Below are positions 24,020 to 36,279 of a stretch of DNA of 64,000 bases, one piece after another. Position 1 is the stretch's first letter; every line of letters begins with the position of its first letter. The notes beneath the pieces were generated by a model. It saw only the letters and a program-made list of their open reading frames with translations. It did no database searches and was not told the DNA's origin. Source of the stretch: Rhyzopertha dominica. Its lineage: Eukaryota; Arthropoda; Insecta; Coleoptera; Bostrichidae. The position numbers and the translations under genes were made by a program. The DNA is taken from NCBI GenBank assembly GCA_025024175.1, contig QCXZ01000041.1, forward strand, positions 16,177,786 to 16,241,785. Direction: 5' to 3'.

Positions 24020-24372
24020 GTTTTATGGGCCTGCAGATGCTAGGCAAGATTAAAATAAAAAATGGTTAACTGGGTTTATACTAGAGCTGTGATGCCCGCA
24101 GCTACATATGAGTATATGGTGGTGTAAATCCTCCAAAAAAAAGGTGCAAACCACAATTTAAGTTAGCTGTAAAGGCTTTCATGCTTGGGAATGACCACTG
24201 ACATGTTGATAGATCTGCCTCCGTTACACCTTGTTGTAACATCAAAGGCATTGATGGCAGCATTTAGGCTAAAAATCGCGGATCATGAAGACACACCCTT
24301 TAGAAAACGAATCCACATCGAAATACTAGCAAGGTTAGGGATAGCTTCATGCTGAGGATGATCGACTTTCAG
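24020..24372 (+). pseudogene. non-LTR retrotransposon reverse-transcriptase relic (Jockey/I/R1-like)
   Basis: A plus-strand frame with several stops reads WVYTRAVMPAATYEYMVV (about 24074-24127), RLSCLGMTTDM, then LIDLPPLHLVVTSKALMAAF (about 24211-24270) and IADHEDTPF. This order matches the end of RT and the linker before RNase H in Jockey/R1/I-type elements (consensus like YTAVVRPILTYGALVW, RLACLGITGAMRTTP, LPPLHL). Part of the usual segment between the two blocks is deleted. The catalytic RT motif (YADD) is not present. At 24373 the sequence passes directly into a MITE fragment. Confidence 0.75.
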
Positions 24373-24751
24373 AATTTTACCATTGCGACAGGTTAAAAAC
24401 ATCTCTTAGTCCATCATATTACAATTATTTAACAGGCTTACTGTAGCCACAACCTTACAAATACGATATATAACCCAAAAGTTATACGAGACCGTGTCAC
24501 TCACAGCTCCGAAATGAGAGCTTTCTGCAACCTTAAAGTTGATTATCCCACAAAACACTACATAATATGTTGAAAATGCACACTTCCACGAGTTTTCTAG
24601 CATTAAAATATATCAAATAATTCAACAATCGGCTGGTGGCAAGTATACGTCAAAGCAATTGTTGTGCTCACCTTCCTGAGAAGCGGCAAACTGATTTAAT
24701 CGATAATTTCCATAAGCGCCCTGGATGCATGAATCATTTATAGAAACCCTG
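24373..24751 (-). mobile_element. TIR element family M1, truncated copy
   Basis: Reverse complement of 51992-52330. It ends at 24751 with AAACCCTG followed by TA, matching the terminal CAGGGTTTCTATAA of the full copy. The other terminus is missing and replaced by the RT relic. Non-coding; Tc1/mariner-type MITE judging by the TA flank. Confidence 0.65.
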
Positions 24752-24759
24752 TATAATAT

Positions 24760-27100
24760 CTATTCGCGTTTCGTTATCTACTCCAAATTATATATACTTT
24801 TAACATCATTCATCCACCACCACTTAATACAAAGAAGCTAGTAACTAAAAGAATGTAAGATAGCACATAGCTTTACTTGTAGTGAGCCATGTAAAGTTGT
24901 CTAATCTTAAATTGTTAATTAAGAATAAATAATCATAACTAGGTTTATATCGCTTATGAGAAAAAAATAAACGAATTCAATACAAAGATCACATAGATTG
25001 ATGGTTCTATGTAAACCTATACACTTACAAAAAAATAAGGAACTAGAATACATTCATAACACCACACGTTATTACATGAAATATGATTATTTATGCATCC
25101 AAAAGCCGTCGTTTTTTTATATAAAATGATGTGTTTATATTTTGTCTTCTGTAAAACTTTTTAATGGTCTCTAATACTTAGTTTTACTCTTAAATACTTA
25201 TATGGATCGCTTGCAAAATGTATGCATAAAAAATAAAAACTATAAAAATCATATATTTCAAAAGAATAAGATATAATCTTATAGAGCTGTTTTGAACTAA
25301 TTGAACTATATTATATATAAGCAAGAATATAGGATTGATACTAAATATCACCGCTCCAGTGTTTGTTTTTAAATTTATTTCTTGCGTTAGATTTTATTCT
25401 GTAATATTGCATCTATACTTATATATTGAAAGTACCTTGTTGAGACGTACCTCATTAACGATGCGTATCTTAAAAATATATTCATACAAATTGAATGGAG
25501 CCAACCACGGTATTGTGTAGTAACTAATAATTTTATTAGAGTCTAATAATGCAACAAGGGTCCTCATCGAATACTTCTATTTAGAAGTAGATTTACTATT
25601 TTAATGTTGGGATGGTACTAATTTAGGGCGACTTAAAAATAATATTTAGTAATTTTGATGTATGGAGTCCTTAAAGTGGATCATCCATGGTCTGGGGCAT
25701 TTTTCCAAACTACATCAACTGAAACACTGACATAGATTTAAATCTATGGTAAGATTAAAAGCACATACATTTATCGGGAAGCTTTCAACTGTTATGGTGT
25801 ATATCGATAGCATTATTTTTTAGGGCATATCGTGACGTTACTTTGCAGTATAGTACAAATTTCTACTTCTTCAGTCGAAGCAATACTTCTGATGAGAAGT
25901 TGAATGCAAGAAAAAAATTAATTTGTTACTATACAGTACAATAAAGCTGAGGAACAAATATGCCCAAAAGATATGGTAACTCTATTATGAGTTACCTTAA
26001 AAATATCAGTATCAAAAGATTTAATATATCAATATTTTTTTCCTATATCAAAGGATTTCACCCACAGCTAGTAAGATTAGTTTTGACACTTGTGGAATGC
26101 TATCTAGAACACAACATGCCAACTTATATTCTGCAACATTGCAGGGTTAATAAAAGCCAAAGACAACTATGTAATCCGTCCAACTGTATCCACNTTAACG
26201 ATATTGTTATATCCTCTCTTTATCCCTCGAAATGTAGCCTGCAGACACTGACAGCAGTTACCATTACCATTTTCCACAATCTTTCTGCTCATCTCCGTAC
26301 AATAATTCCTAAATGTGCTATGGGGCGCACTTCGGATAACGATACAGTGGTCGAGAGCAGTTTCATCTCCGGCCCTGCATCGTCGGATGCAGTGCTTCAA
26401 TTTGTAATACCGCATTAACCCAGTTAACTATTAGATCTCTCTCCCTGTCTCTCTCTCTCTCTGCAGGACCATGAACTGTCATGAACGTGAACGTTTTCCA
26501 AATGACGTTTGCGTGTCTTGCAATCGGTCGAATGAGCTTTTAGCATCGGCTTTCTGCATCGCTGCAGCGAAACAACTGCATAATAGACTGCAGAGCTTAA
26601 AGAATGTAGCAGTAGCACAGTAGTAGACGATTCTTTTACGTCAGGGAAAACACTTGAAAAACACTTTAAATTTATATAATCAAATTGTTTGTGTTGACAT
26701 TTTTTGGCAGTTTGATTCCAGTGTCAAATAAGTACTAAACCAACTGAATTAAGGGCGCTGGGAATATTTTTACGTTAGAAAAATATTCCAAACCTGTTTA
26801 GGTAAAGTATTACAACGATCTATCCGTACTACCCTTTAACTAACGCTTGTTCGCTTGTTTAGTTTACGTTTATGTACCGGAATTGCACAATAAAAACAAG
26901 TGTTGCTGTACCGTTGTTTTCTTACCACTGGAAAGGACCTAATCTGCTTTGTAACAGTAAATTGTGTTGTGTATGATAAAGTAGAAGCATCTGAAAGTCG
27001 CATGATACTATTCGGAAGAATATATTTGTATCAATGCGGACCTTCAGATGAAATAGCCAATAGTAAAATTATTCTCTTCTACTTCTTCTACTACAAAATA
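24760..27100. other. no gene recognised; contains a CT microsatellite
   Basis: The longest ATG-initiated frame in the window (152 codons, 25960-26418, with one N) lies here. Its product has no recognisable domain and the minus strand is open over the same stretch. ATAGATTTAAATCTAT (about 25733) is a 16-bp palindrome. A (CT)n tract occurs at about 26447-26463, followed by TGCAG, an acceptor-like context with no identifiable exon after it. Confidence 0.35.
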
Positions 27101-27472
27101 TCATGTACAAGGTGATCGTATATAATGCGACCTCCCTTAAGTTTTTGGTTTTTCCAAGGCAAAAATTATGAGGATTAATTAATTACTATTTGCGGCATAT
27201 GCCTTTTTGTATACAGGGCATAGTAGAAACGCGTAACAGGTCAAAGTATTATATTTTCAAGTAGAAACACCCCATATATTCTAACGTTTTTATAACACCC
27301 TCAAAATTCTGTATAACCATTATGCACTATACCTAAATATAACAGTTTCGGAAATATTCGTATTTTAACTAAGAGGCTTAATTAGGGTTCAAGAAAAGAC
27401 GGCCGTAAAAAATGTTTACAGCTTAAGAACATCTTTGATATAATAGTTATTTATGTATTAAGGGCATTACAA

Positions 27473-27554
27473 GATTTTTATGGTCCGAGGCGCTATTATG
27501 GGCCCTAGCGCGTCAGCGCCAAGGCTAAAAAAGCGCTGCACAACCATAAAAATC
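27473..27554. repeat. 82-bp hairpin, MITE-like
   Basis: GATTTTTATGGT (27473-27484) and ACCATAAAAATC (27543-27554) are perfect 12-bp inverted arms. Inside them GAGGCGCT and AGCGCTGC can also pair, and a GC-rich loop (GGGCCCTAGCGCG) follows. It is much more GC-rich than its surroundings. It probably inserted into the larger element. Confidence 0.6.
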
Positions 27555-28119
27555 AGTTATGCCCACAATGCATACAAAACTCTAAGCACGATAAATATAT
27601 TGAATATTCGAAACAAATTATAATATACCCTCTTATCGTTTTTAAAAGAAATACCCTAAATTTCGTATTTATGATGGGTAGGCACTGCCACGTTATCATG
27701 AAAACGCGTATAGGTAATAGGGAGCAAACAGAATGATACTTCATTTGACGTTTTGGCAGTCGGTTTTCAAAGCGATAAGTAAACATCTTCACATGATAAA
27801 CAAAACTGAAGAAGAAGCCGAAAAGGCGACCTTTAGATAAAACACATAGCTTTTCGTTTATTTTTAATTTTTGACGTTTCATTATTGCCCGTTGGGTCAT
27901 AATAACGTAAAAACGCCCACGACCTATAAAAAGACGTTTACGTCAAAAAACTTTTGATTACAATTGTCATTTTATAATGAAATCGTGCATAAATGCTTTT
28001 ATTGATAATAAGTCGGTCACGGAGAGATATAAATATAACCCTGTTTTCTACTAGTAGTTGAGAAATGACAGTCATACATCAAATACATTAAAAATATATA
28101 TTTTGGTTCTATTTTGATA

Positions 28120-28530
28120 NANATGCCTTATTCAGAAGGAGGAAAACGANTAATTCTGCAGGAACGTTTATAAGGGCAAATTATAGCGTTAAACTAGCTC
28201 AAAGGAAACTGACCATTTCCATCTCATCATCATCTTCAAAAACTAGAAGATTTTTAATAACCTGCCACAGGAAAAGAGAGAAACGTAATATTCCAACAAG
28301 ATGGGGCTCCACCCTACAATATAGCAGCTGTTAGAAACCATTTAACGAATGGATAGGAACGCACCAATACAATGCCCACCTAACAGTTCTGACTTGACCT
28401 ATACCATTAAAACAGTGAGCATTTAAAAGATCTCATTAAAAGAGAAACTGGTATCCTCAATAAAGACTATCATGACTGATGAATCAGAACTGCTACAAAG
28501 AAACTGTATTAAACGTATTCAGGAAAATGG
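28120..28530 (+). pseudogene. Tc1/mariner transposase C-terminal relic
   Basis: The frame includes HLQKLEDF, VIFQQDGAPPYNIAAVRNHL (about 28281-28340), then after a frameshift NAPIQCPPNSSDLT, HLKDLIKRETG and LLQRNCIKRIQENGD. QQDGAPP carries the second catalytic Asp. SSDLT stands in place of the SPDLTPLD motif with the third Asp. HLKDLI matches the block after DFFLWG, which is itself lost. The first catalytic Asp and the DNA-binding region are not recognisable. Stops, a frameshift and three N bases near the start show it is a dead copy, consistent with the TIRs around it. Confidence 0.8.
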
Positions 28531-29009
28531 GGACTCAGTTTTAATTTCAGGTTTTTTATTTGTATTGTTGTTCACCCATAGAAATTAAAGGTTATTAATG
28601 ATTTAAGAATTTCCATTATATAATAATATTATCGATGCTCTTTTGTCATTAGGATCATAAATAGCATCCATGAATTGTAGACGACCGCCTAAGACAAGGT
28701 CTTAAATTCTTGGGTATTGGGTGCAGCCGCTTAGTTAAAATGCAAATATTTCTGAAACCGTTAAATTTAGTTATATAAAGAACACTTAGAATTTTGAAGC
28801 CATTCAAAAAAACATTATAATACTCGTATACGTATATGGGGTGTTAATTTAAAAAATGCGCGTTTCGGCCACACTCTGCATACAAAAACGTATGTGCCTC
28901 AAATAGTTCGCATTAATTCCTACAATTTTTGCCTTATTTTTTTTGTAATTCTAAAAACCACAAACTTAAGGGGGTGTCACATTATATATGATCATCTGGG
29001 TACTGTCGC

Positions 29010-30915
29010 CGGTTTTCTAATTAACAATTCTTTCTACTTTTGTGCATTTCTATAAAATAAAATTGGAAGTTGTATTTCGTGGGAAATTGAAATTTGCATT
29101 TCCTGTTGAGCTTATTAAATAAATACCAACTGTATAAGCTTTAAAATTGCCACGACTTACGAGAAGGCAACAAAACTTGGAAAATTCTCCATCGAGTAGT
29201 CCGATGGACTTCTTCACGACACTCTTTTTATAGTCCAATAAATTTTAAAATTCTTTTCTCTGTTCAAGAGGGAGCAGTAAATACAGGTTACTTTATCCCT
29301 TAATCACAATTAAGTCTCCCGTTGCACTTTAATAACTGAACTATAAAACTCTTGTAAAACAAATGGGTCTATAACTCGGTTTACGATCAATTATGAAGTA
29401 CAAATTTATTTTAAGAATCTGTATCCGCTGCTGCAGATTGCACATACTACCCAGTTTTATGGCTCCCAAGCAGGCGCTACTACGTTTCTTTGAATAACCT
29501 AATAAAAGCACTCTGAGCACTATCCCCATTGCACTATTGCTATACCTTACTAATTGCATATAAAGATTAGCAAATAACTTTGTTTAGTTTGCGCAATATC
29601 GTCATGCTTTCACAGTTTAAACAAGTAATAAATGCTGTGCTTTGAAGCGAACTAAATATTCAACAAGTTTGTAACATGTTAAAGATATTAAACGCTAAAA
29701 CTATAACTACGCTTACACGCGCTCTTAATCATACCAACTAAAATATGCATCCATGCAATTAGGAGTTCAGATGCATTCTGGAGAGTTCAGAACTTGATAG
29801 AAACTTTGCCAAACTACAAAACACTAGTAGAACGAATAAGTTCACGTGTTGGAGTATGTTTTTGTATCCTTTCCTACAAAATATAGCACTTTTATGAAAT
29901 CATCCTGCAATTGACGCACTATTATAGGTCCAAATCAATTTTATGATTCATATACACATTTTAAACGTTTATGTAGCATAGTTTAATCTTATACCTTGTT
30001 ATACATACTGACTTCACTTTCTGAAAGTGGCACTTAAGCTAATTAATTTACAGTTTTACTAGCATGTATCGCTTCTGCTTCTAGTCAATGCCGTGTATGT
30101 CCATGATATAAGTGAAATGCTTAAGAATAAACAGGACCAAGAAAATAAAAAAGGTTTGTCCAACTCTTCAAAATAAGCATTGGTTGTGTTACCACCTGAG
30201 TATGCTAGGAACATTTAAATTTTGGCCAGCAGGGTGTATGTAAGAGACCTATGTTATGATGCATTATCCTGATAGATTTTCTTTTTTTCGACAAAGGTTT
30301 TGTCAGGCAAGAAATTTTTCTTTCTGTTCTCGTAATACGTTGTACAGGCTATGTGGTCCTTCCTTTGACCTATTTGGATACATGCCTTTCCGAAATCTTT
30401 CGTTTTTAGTAGTACGGTATTATGATTTAATAGTAGGGCTCTAGGCACAAAACATCTCCTGTTCTAACGTTCTTTTTCTTTTTAAATCTCACGCAATGCC
30501 AATAAACAGACGCTTCTGGTTTTAATCTGGCGTCAAAATGAAAGATACTCAACAATGAAATGGGATATGCTCAGAACATTCGGTATTCCTATATTATTTT
30601 CCAGAACAATTTCATTCACTGGTGCTTCCTTCCACCATGCAGGTCGTTAGTCGATTCAACATCTCTTCGAAATCAGTTCAAACGCTTATTAACACCCTTG
30701 AGTGTTATTACAGATTTTCAATAAATTTATTTTAAAATTTCACTTATTTGTTTGCGATTTTTTCAAATTTGAAACCATATTCTATATTCGTTCCTCCGAT
30801 TCCCTCTTTAAAGTAAGGAGTTAGCTGCAGAAATTCTAACTTCCAAATTGAGCACGTGCACGACGTATGTTTAAGATACTCACAAAATGTTGAACAAGGC
30901 AGTAGTAACCAGATG
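29010..30915. other. no gene recognised
   Basis: Frames of up to 72 codons without domains. A 64-codon minus frame (30254-30448) is rich in Lys and Arg but unrecognised, and the plus strand is open over the same bases. Confidence 0.35.
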
Positions 30916-30920
30916 GAATT

Positions 30921-31113
30921 TATACACTCACCTGTAACAAAAGCCAACGATTAGTAAATGGGTATAACACATAAGTTGCGTAAAACTAGATAAGTTATGT
31001 ACAATGTTCTGCTTGTGTTAGAAGATATGAAAATACAATTCAATTTCAACTGCACACACCCATCTGTCATTATTTTTAAGTGTATTCATTATTAAAACCT
31101 ATCACATATACCA
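30921..31113 (+). repeat. dispersed repeat family R3, copy 2
   Basis: Same-orientation copy of 19817-20045 with an internal deletion. Shares CTCACCTGTAACAA, CGATTAGTAAATGGGTATAA and the CACACCCATCTGTCATTATT block. Confidence 0.6.
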
Positions 31114-31709
31114 CTTTTCGCAGGACTTACGTCTTATGCAAGTTATACTTCAATTTTTACAAATTTTCGAGACCAGATCGAGATTGCATAAAACGAGAAA
31201 AATAAGTCTGTAGATATTGGACTTTTTATCGATTTTTGACAATTAATAAGTTAGGTATTTAGAAAAGACAACCACTTGTATATATTATAGTATTCTGATA
31301 TAGTAAATGTTAATTACCTATTTTTATTTTTTTGTTGTGAGCTTTTTAATGTTTGTAAAGCAATCATTCACACATTGGTCAGAATTTAATAAAATGTTAT
31401 AAGAACCTGTAAATCTTAACTTGTATTCTATGGTTAAATACTAAGCCATAATAAAACTGCATACAGCCTTATATCTTAGCACTGTCAGAAAGCTCAAATA
31501 TGGCAGATGAATCGGCTATGGGAAGCCGATGCTGTATGCCAAAGTACAATAAAACTGTAAGTACAGTACAGACATAATACAACAAGTAACTTAAGCGAAA
31601 AGCTCATACCTTTTATTACCGAGTGCAGATATATTTTTTCAATCGTTTCTGTATGTTACATTAATAAATTAGTTTCAGTAAATACTCGCATTACTATTTT
31701 TAGTGTGAT

Positions 31710-31769
31710 ACACAGAAACGAATCGATCCATAACAACCTATATTTTAATGGATCGATTCGCATTGTGTT
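31710..31769. repeat. inverted repeat, 22-bp arms
   Basis: 31710-31731 and 31748-31769 are inverted, with a perfect core GAATCGATCCAT / ATGGATCGATTC and a 16-base loop. It is followed at 31780-31850 by several copies of TCGAGATCGAGA and variants, a short simple-sequence patch. Confidence 0.65.
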
Positions 31770-31869
31770 TCTTTTCGAGATTCTCAATCGAGATCGAGAA
31801 AGCCGCATCGAGATCGAGAACTGATTTGCGTTTTTTTTTTCAAGATCGAGTATGTCAAAATCTCGTCTT

Positions 31870-33480
31870 GTCTCGCGGCAGCACTAAACAATGGCATAAT
31901 ATCCACCCTTTTATATAACCTGTACAGTTCATATTCTTGTTTATTGAAATACGGCATTTGAAAGATTTTCTCGACTGCCCGCCCTCACAAAACTTCGAGC
32001 AGCAATTGTTCGTGACGTTTGAGCGTTCACCGCTCGGAAAACTAATTCCATCGACTTGGAAATTGTGCAAGTGCACGACGTTTGACGAATGAGCGTGTCT
32101 GAATAGAAAAACCTGCGATGTAAATTTCGCGAAACAGGCGCCCTGCAGAGAAAGTTTTGCGGACGCCAAACGCGAGAAAAGTTGGATCGGTTGCTTGGTA
32201 TGCACCCCGTTGTGCGTAAATATGGATGGACCGAGTTTCTAGAGGAAACGCAACTTGGGCATGAAAAGGTCCTGATTGCATTGTTTCGACAAAAAGGTTA
32301 TCACAACCAAATCGTGGTGTTACGATTTCATTGTCATCTTACCATGAATATGATAAGTTGTGACGTCATTTATGTTATTTTGCCGAACTGTAAGATATGA
32401 CTCGCAAGCAAAGTGAATATGGGCGAAATAGAAAATACAACTAAATAAATGCGACAATCTGTATTCAAAAGAAAAAGCACGCATTTAGCTGATCTAATGT
32501 GAATGTACCGGTTCGGGAAACCACTACTTGCTTTTTCCTATGTGCTTCCTGAAAAATCTGAACGTTCAATACTACATCACTGGTATCAGCCTCAACAATA
32601 AAAGAGACAACTAATGGATAAAAAGAAAACAGCTTCGTTTTCCTTTCCCTGCAAAATGCATCTTAAGAACCTTAAGTACAAAAAGGCATAATTGCCTTAA
32701 ATATCCAGGAAAGCAACTTCAGCTGAAAAGAACTTTAAGTTTAATGCCAAACCTGCCTTTCCTAATTCATTTAAGATATAGATGCTGGTACAATTCTTGA
32801 GGGATGATTATAAACATATTTATTTATTTTATTTTATTGTCGGTGAACGGACATCAGATCCCTTGAAATCATCACAGCCTAGAATTAAATTCATCGCTTT
32901 TAGAAGAACCGAAATTGCAGTTGTTATACCAAAGGGAAGCACTTTAAATTGGTAGACCTTGATACCATAAAGAGTTCATCTCATACACCATGAAGGATTT
33001 CTCACGATCTACCACCATAAATACCTGCGTTTTGGCCATGTTTGCTACTTTCAGGTAACTCCTTTTCTGAAAGCGGCCTAGTTTCTTATTTTATGCACAA
33101 TAAACTTAATAGAAATTGGAAACACACATGACGCTAGACTATGTTGAGGGAAGCCATTTCTACGACAGTTTTATAATTTTAGTTTATGAAACCAAGTCAA
33201 TAGAATTCAGTCTTTAGGTACCAGCTTCTTATGGTTCCCAGCTTTATGACGATAGCAACTTTCTTTATGTACAACTTGTTTTCAACATATAAAATAAGAG
33301 CAAACAGCGCAATTTAACCCTAGACAACATGTGTAGCAACCTCCGATCAGTGATAAAAATGAAAGGTTATAAGAATTTATACGATGTAATTTGCAAAAGA
33401 TTTTAAACATTTTTATTATGATTCGATTTGTATAGTGGTGGTTTTATAAGGTCAATTCTCAATGAATGACCGTTGCATTT
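31870..33480. other. no gene recognised
   Basis: A minus frame of 116 codons (31855-32205) lies in somewhat GC-richer DNA (31970-32280). Its product is Cys- and Ser-rich without a recognised domain, and other frames are open in parallel. The rest is AT-rich. Confidence 0.3.
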
Positions 33481-33495
33481 ATTTAGTATTTTATA

Positions 33496-34110
33496 CCGGA
33501 TGTTGAAGAAAGAGTGTAAAGTATTGAAAAAGGCAATAGTATGGACCAAAATAAACAACAATGTCTTAAGAGACATCGGTTCGCAAAGTAACAGTTTCCT
33601 CCTTAATAAACTTGCACTTTTGTATCATAGTGGTGCTTTGTGTCAAATAAACATTGAATATTTAACTGTTGTCAGGGTACAAGTTTTCGATTGGTATGGC
33701 TGTTTAACGCAGCATTAACCGACAGGCATTTCATGTACGGTGGAAGTAATGGCATTGCAACCGAGACGCAAAGTCCTTGTCCTTGCTAAAGCTTTATAAG
33801 AATTCACCAAAGATTGTGTTCTACCGGTTCATTGAGCAAACTATGTTATTTACCCTGAAGACGAAGGTCGGTATCGACTCCTAGAGCAGAAAAAGAAATT
33901 CTAACACGGATAGAGCATAATCCGTGGACAGGTGTGCAGAGAATATCAGACGAGGTAGCAATTACTGGTCTTCTAGTTTGGAATCAATTTGATCATCAAG
34001 CACGTTTAGCTTTCGCCGCTCATTTCTATGTAATGGAGCCGAAAACCCCCTTTTTCTTGCCAATATTCTTTTTAGTGGTGACACCGGGTTCACAACAAAA
34101 CAAGTTGTTA
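33496..34110 (+). pseudogene. Tc1/mariner element fragment with DUF4817-type transposase relic
   Basis: A TA (33494-33495) precedes CCGGATGTTGAAGAAAG, a likely TIR start. The block GGCAATAGTATGGACCAAAA that follows also occurs, diverged, at 10.4 kb. The transposase begins DRHFMYGGSNGIATET (33721 on), continues IRIHQRLCSTGSL, then STPRAEKEILTRIEHNPWTG and VQRISDEV (to about 33966), as in the DUF4817 helix-turn-helix domain. QARLAFAAHF and NILFSGDTGFTTKQV (34062-34107) follow, the latter holding the first catalytic Asp (consensus ILFSDE.GF). Frameshifts and stops interrupt it, and nothing of the later DDE motifs is seen after 34110. Confidence 0.75.
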
Positions 34111-34149
34111 TTTTTTATAATACGCATCCTTATGCTCTAATGAAATCTA

Positions 34150-35925
34150 GACATCAGACCGATTAAGAGTAGGTGGTTAATTTTCGATTGCTTTTAGAGA
34201 GCATTTACACTAAACTTTTCCACGTAAGTAGGTAGAAAGGGGCGAATTACCAAAAATTCCAACAACTCTGAGCCAATAAAAGGAGGGCAATTTGAACATC
34301 TTTTGTAACTCTATTCNTTNCTTTTACTAGAAGTTTTGTTTGTTTATACATAATAAATGAGTAACAAAATAATTGCAAATAATAAATCTAGCACATATTT
34401 ATAGACCCATGTGGATTTGAAAGATTTTTCTGTTTATCAAGGTTCTCCTTTTTTAATACCGTGTATATCCGCTAAATTAAGAAAAATATTTTATAAACTC
34501 CCACGAATTTTATGGCAAATTGGAGGTTAGTTAATCTTCTAGAAACCAAACTAACAATTACATTTTTTAAAGTAAACAGCGTACCAGCGAGATAATCTTA
34601 ATTCTACTTAATATGAGTTTTTTGTGACAAAATTATACTTTGTATTGTCAGAAGTTGCAAAATGCATTTGTATGTGGCATAGCTTCGTAGCCTCCTAGGA
34701 ATGCATAAGTATTGATACATGTGGAAAGAGTATCTTCCATGAAAATTGCGAACAGCTTTTGGGCAGCTTGCCCTGTTGTATCCTACTAAGAGCATCCATC
34801 AAGTTTAAATTAGACAGCAAAGCACCTTCCCCTGCACATCCTACGTACAAGACCTCAGTTCCGTATAATTAAAATTAATAGTCTACGGCAAATTGTTATT
34901 AATAGTGGTAAAATAGGCAGCTGTGAAATTGGGGATACCATTCGCACTACCGCATGCAAGTGTATTGTGAAACTTCCCTATTATGGTGTAATAAAGCGTG
35001 TTAGTGGCGTACGGTCATCTCACGAAGAACAAACAACGGATGTCAGTTATTAGAGGTGGTACACCGGTCTCGGTTATTACACGTATACGCTAAATCTTGT
35101 TATCACAACATGTTTTCGTTAATTGAATGACTGAGTGATACATGCAACATGTAATTATAGCTTTCTCAATAATGGCTCCAGTGGTATTTTCACACTGAAA
35201 GTAATTGCCGAGAGATATGCAGGAAATGTAAACATGACATTCAGTCGGTGCTAATAACATTTGTTCAGATTGCGTCGTTGTCACTGAGAATAATTTTTCT
35301 ATTAACTATTTCCTATCTTGTCAGACGAGAACAGTACTTGTATAAAGATCTCAATATTCGTAATTGTACTTGTTGCCCGATACATCCCTCTTAGAAAATG
35401 AGCTTTAAAATTTCTCCCCCTGAAACGAGATCAGTGTGGCAACGAGCAGAAATCTTGAAAAAAAGTTTTACATGTTTACGATAAAAATAGCTTTCTGTGC
35501 GTTAGACACCGGTCAGGACCACCAACGTTATAGTTACCGGTAGGTATATAGGTACTTATAGGTGTAGATTAATGGTAGCTGTAAATATTTGGAATTTTTG
35601 CTCATTTTAACGCAGTGATGTTCAACCCTATCGCACTTGATGCTGGAGTTTGCATTATGGTACTTTACGAAATTATTGTAGTCTCAAAGTTACATGTAAT
35701 CTAGATAATTTTTGATATAGAGTAATAATCCCCGCTTCTACCATAATTAAAACTTTCACTTTTAGTAGGTCCACTAGATTATACTGTTTCATTCAAGTAT
35801 TTGAACGTCCAACATACATTCTTACTACCTTCCTATCTTCCCACGCAGTCTTGTCTATGTATAACTAGTTACGAATTAAAAACTAAATCTGTTCTTCACA
35901 TATATTCCGAACACAAAATGATGTT
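34150..35925. other. no gene recognised
   Basis: AT-rich, frames of 65 codons or fewer, two N bases near 34317. The end nearest 35.9 kb may include more of the LINE relic described next. Confidence 0.35.
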
Positions 35926-35929
35926 ATGT

Positions 35930-36270
35930 GCTACCCCAGCATTGAAATCTCTCAAATTGTCATCAACGCATCACTAGTTTTTTAAATACATCTCTTCAAG
36001 ATAATCTCAAAATTAATCTTTTCATAAACGGGATCGTCTTCTTAAGGCCCATAAATTACTAATACCGTTACAATGTTTTCCAGTGAAACTTTATCATCAT
36101 ATTCCTGTCCAATATTACTCTCCCCAAAACCTTTAGGGTTAATATCCACCCCATCCAGGTCTCTGCTCTATTTTGATTTTCTGTCGTGTTCCTCTACCAT
36201 TACATCATCTGATCCATTAGGTATTCCTATGTTCGAAGTCCCGATCCTGAAGTCATTTGTATTTTCATAG
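35930..36270 (-). pseudogene. possible LINE endonuclease relic
   Basis: On the minus strand one frame runs from 36268 with a single stop over about 60 codons to ENIVTVLVIYGP, then EDDPVYEKINF (about 36086-36010). After a shift it reads NLRDFNAGV (about 35958-35932). This resembles the APE-type endonuclease of LINEs (consensus like ITVIGVYAPNED...FYE..., then GDFNARVG). The key Gly-Asp of GDFN appears as Arg-Asp. The match is short and diverged, so the call is tentative. No RT was recognised downstream on this strand. Confidence 0.4.
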
Positions 36271-36279
36271 TGTCGCTCA

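Larger units (their letters stand above)
27108..29000 (+). mobile_element. 1.9 kb Tc1/mariner-type element with about 274-bp inverted repeats
   Basis: The left TIR (27108-27382) starts CAAGGTGATCGTATATAATG. The right TIR (28727-29000), read inverted, starts CCCAGATGATCATATATAATG. The two align along their whole length with small gaps, at roughly 70-75% identity, down to TTAACTAAG(A/C)GGCT. Both ends are flanked by TA (27106-27107, 29001-29002), the Tc1/mariner target duplication. The interior contains a transposase relic (28120-28530) and a separate hairpin element (27473-27554). A minus frame of 115 codons (27553-27900) has no recognised domain. The element is old and inactive. Confidence 0.75.

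Noticed and set aside
25960..26418. Longest ATG-initiated open frame (152 codons, plus)
   Set aside because: No domain, an N inside, the minus strand open over the same bases, and low-information composition. Treated as chance.
26447..26465. Pyrimidine tract plus TGCAG considered as a 3' splice site
   Set aside because: It is a (CT)n microsatellite, and no coding exon follows.
27553..27900. 115-codon minus frame inside the long-TIR element
   Set aside because: No transposase motif, and orientation opposite to the recognised transposase relic.
31855..32205. 116-codon minus frame
   Set aside because: Cys/Ser-rich product with no domain or signal peptide, and parallel frames are open on both strands.
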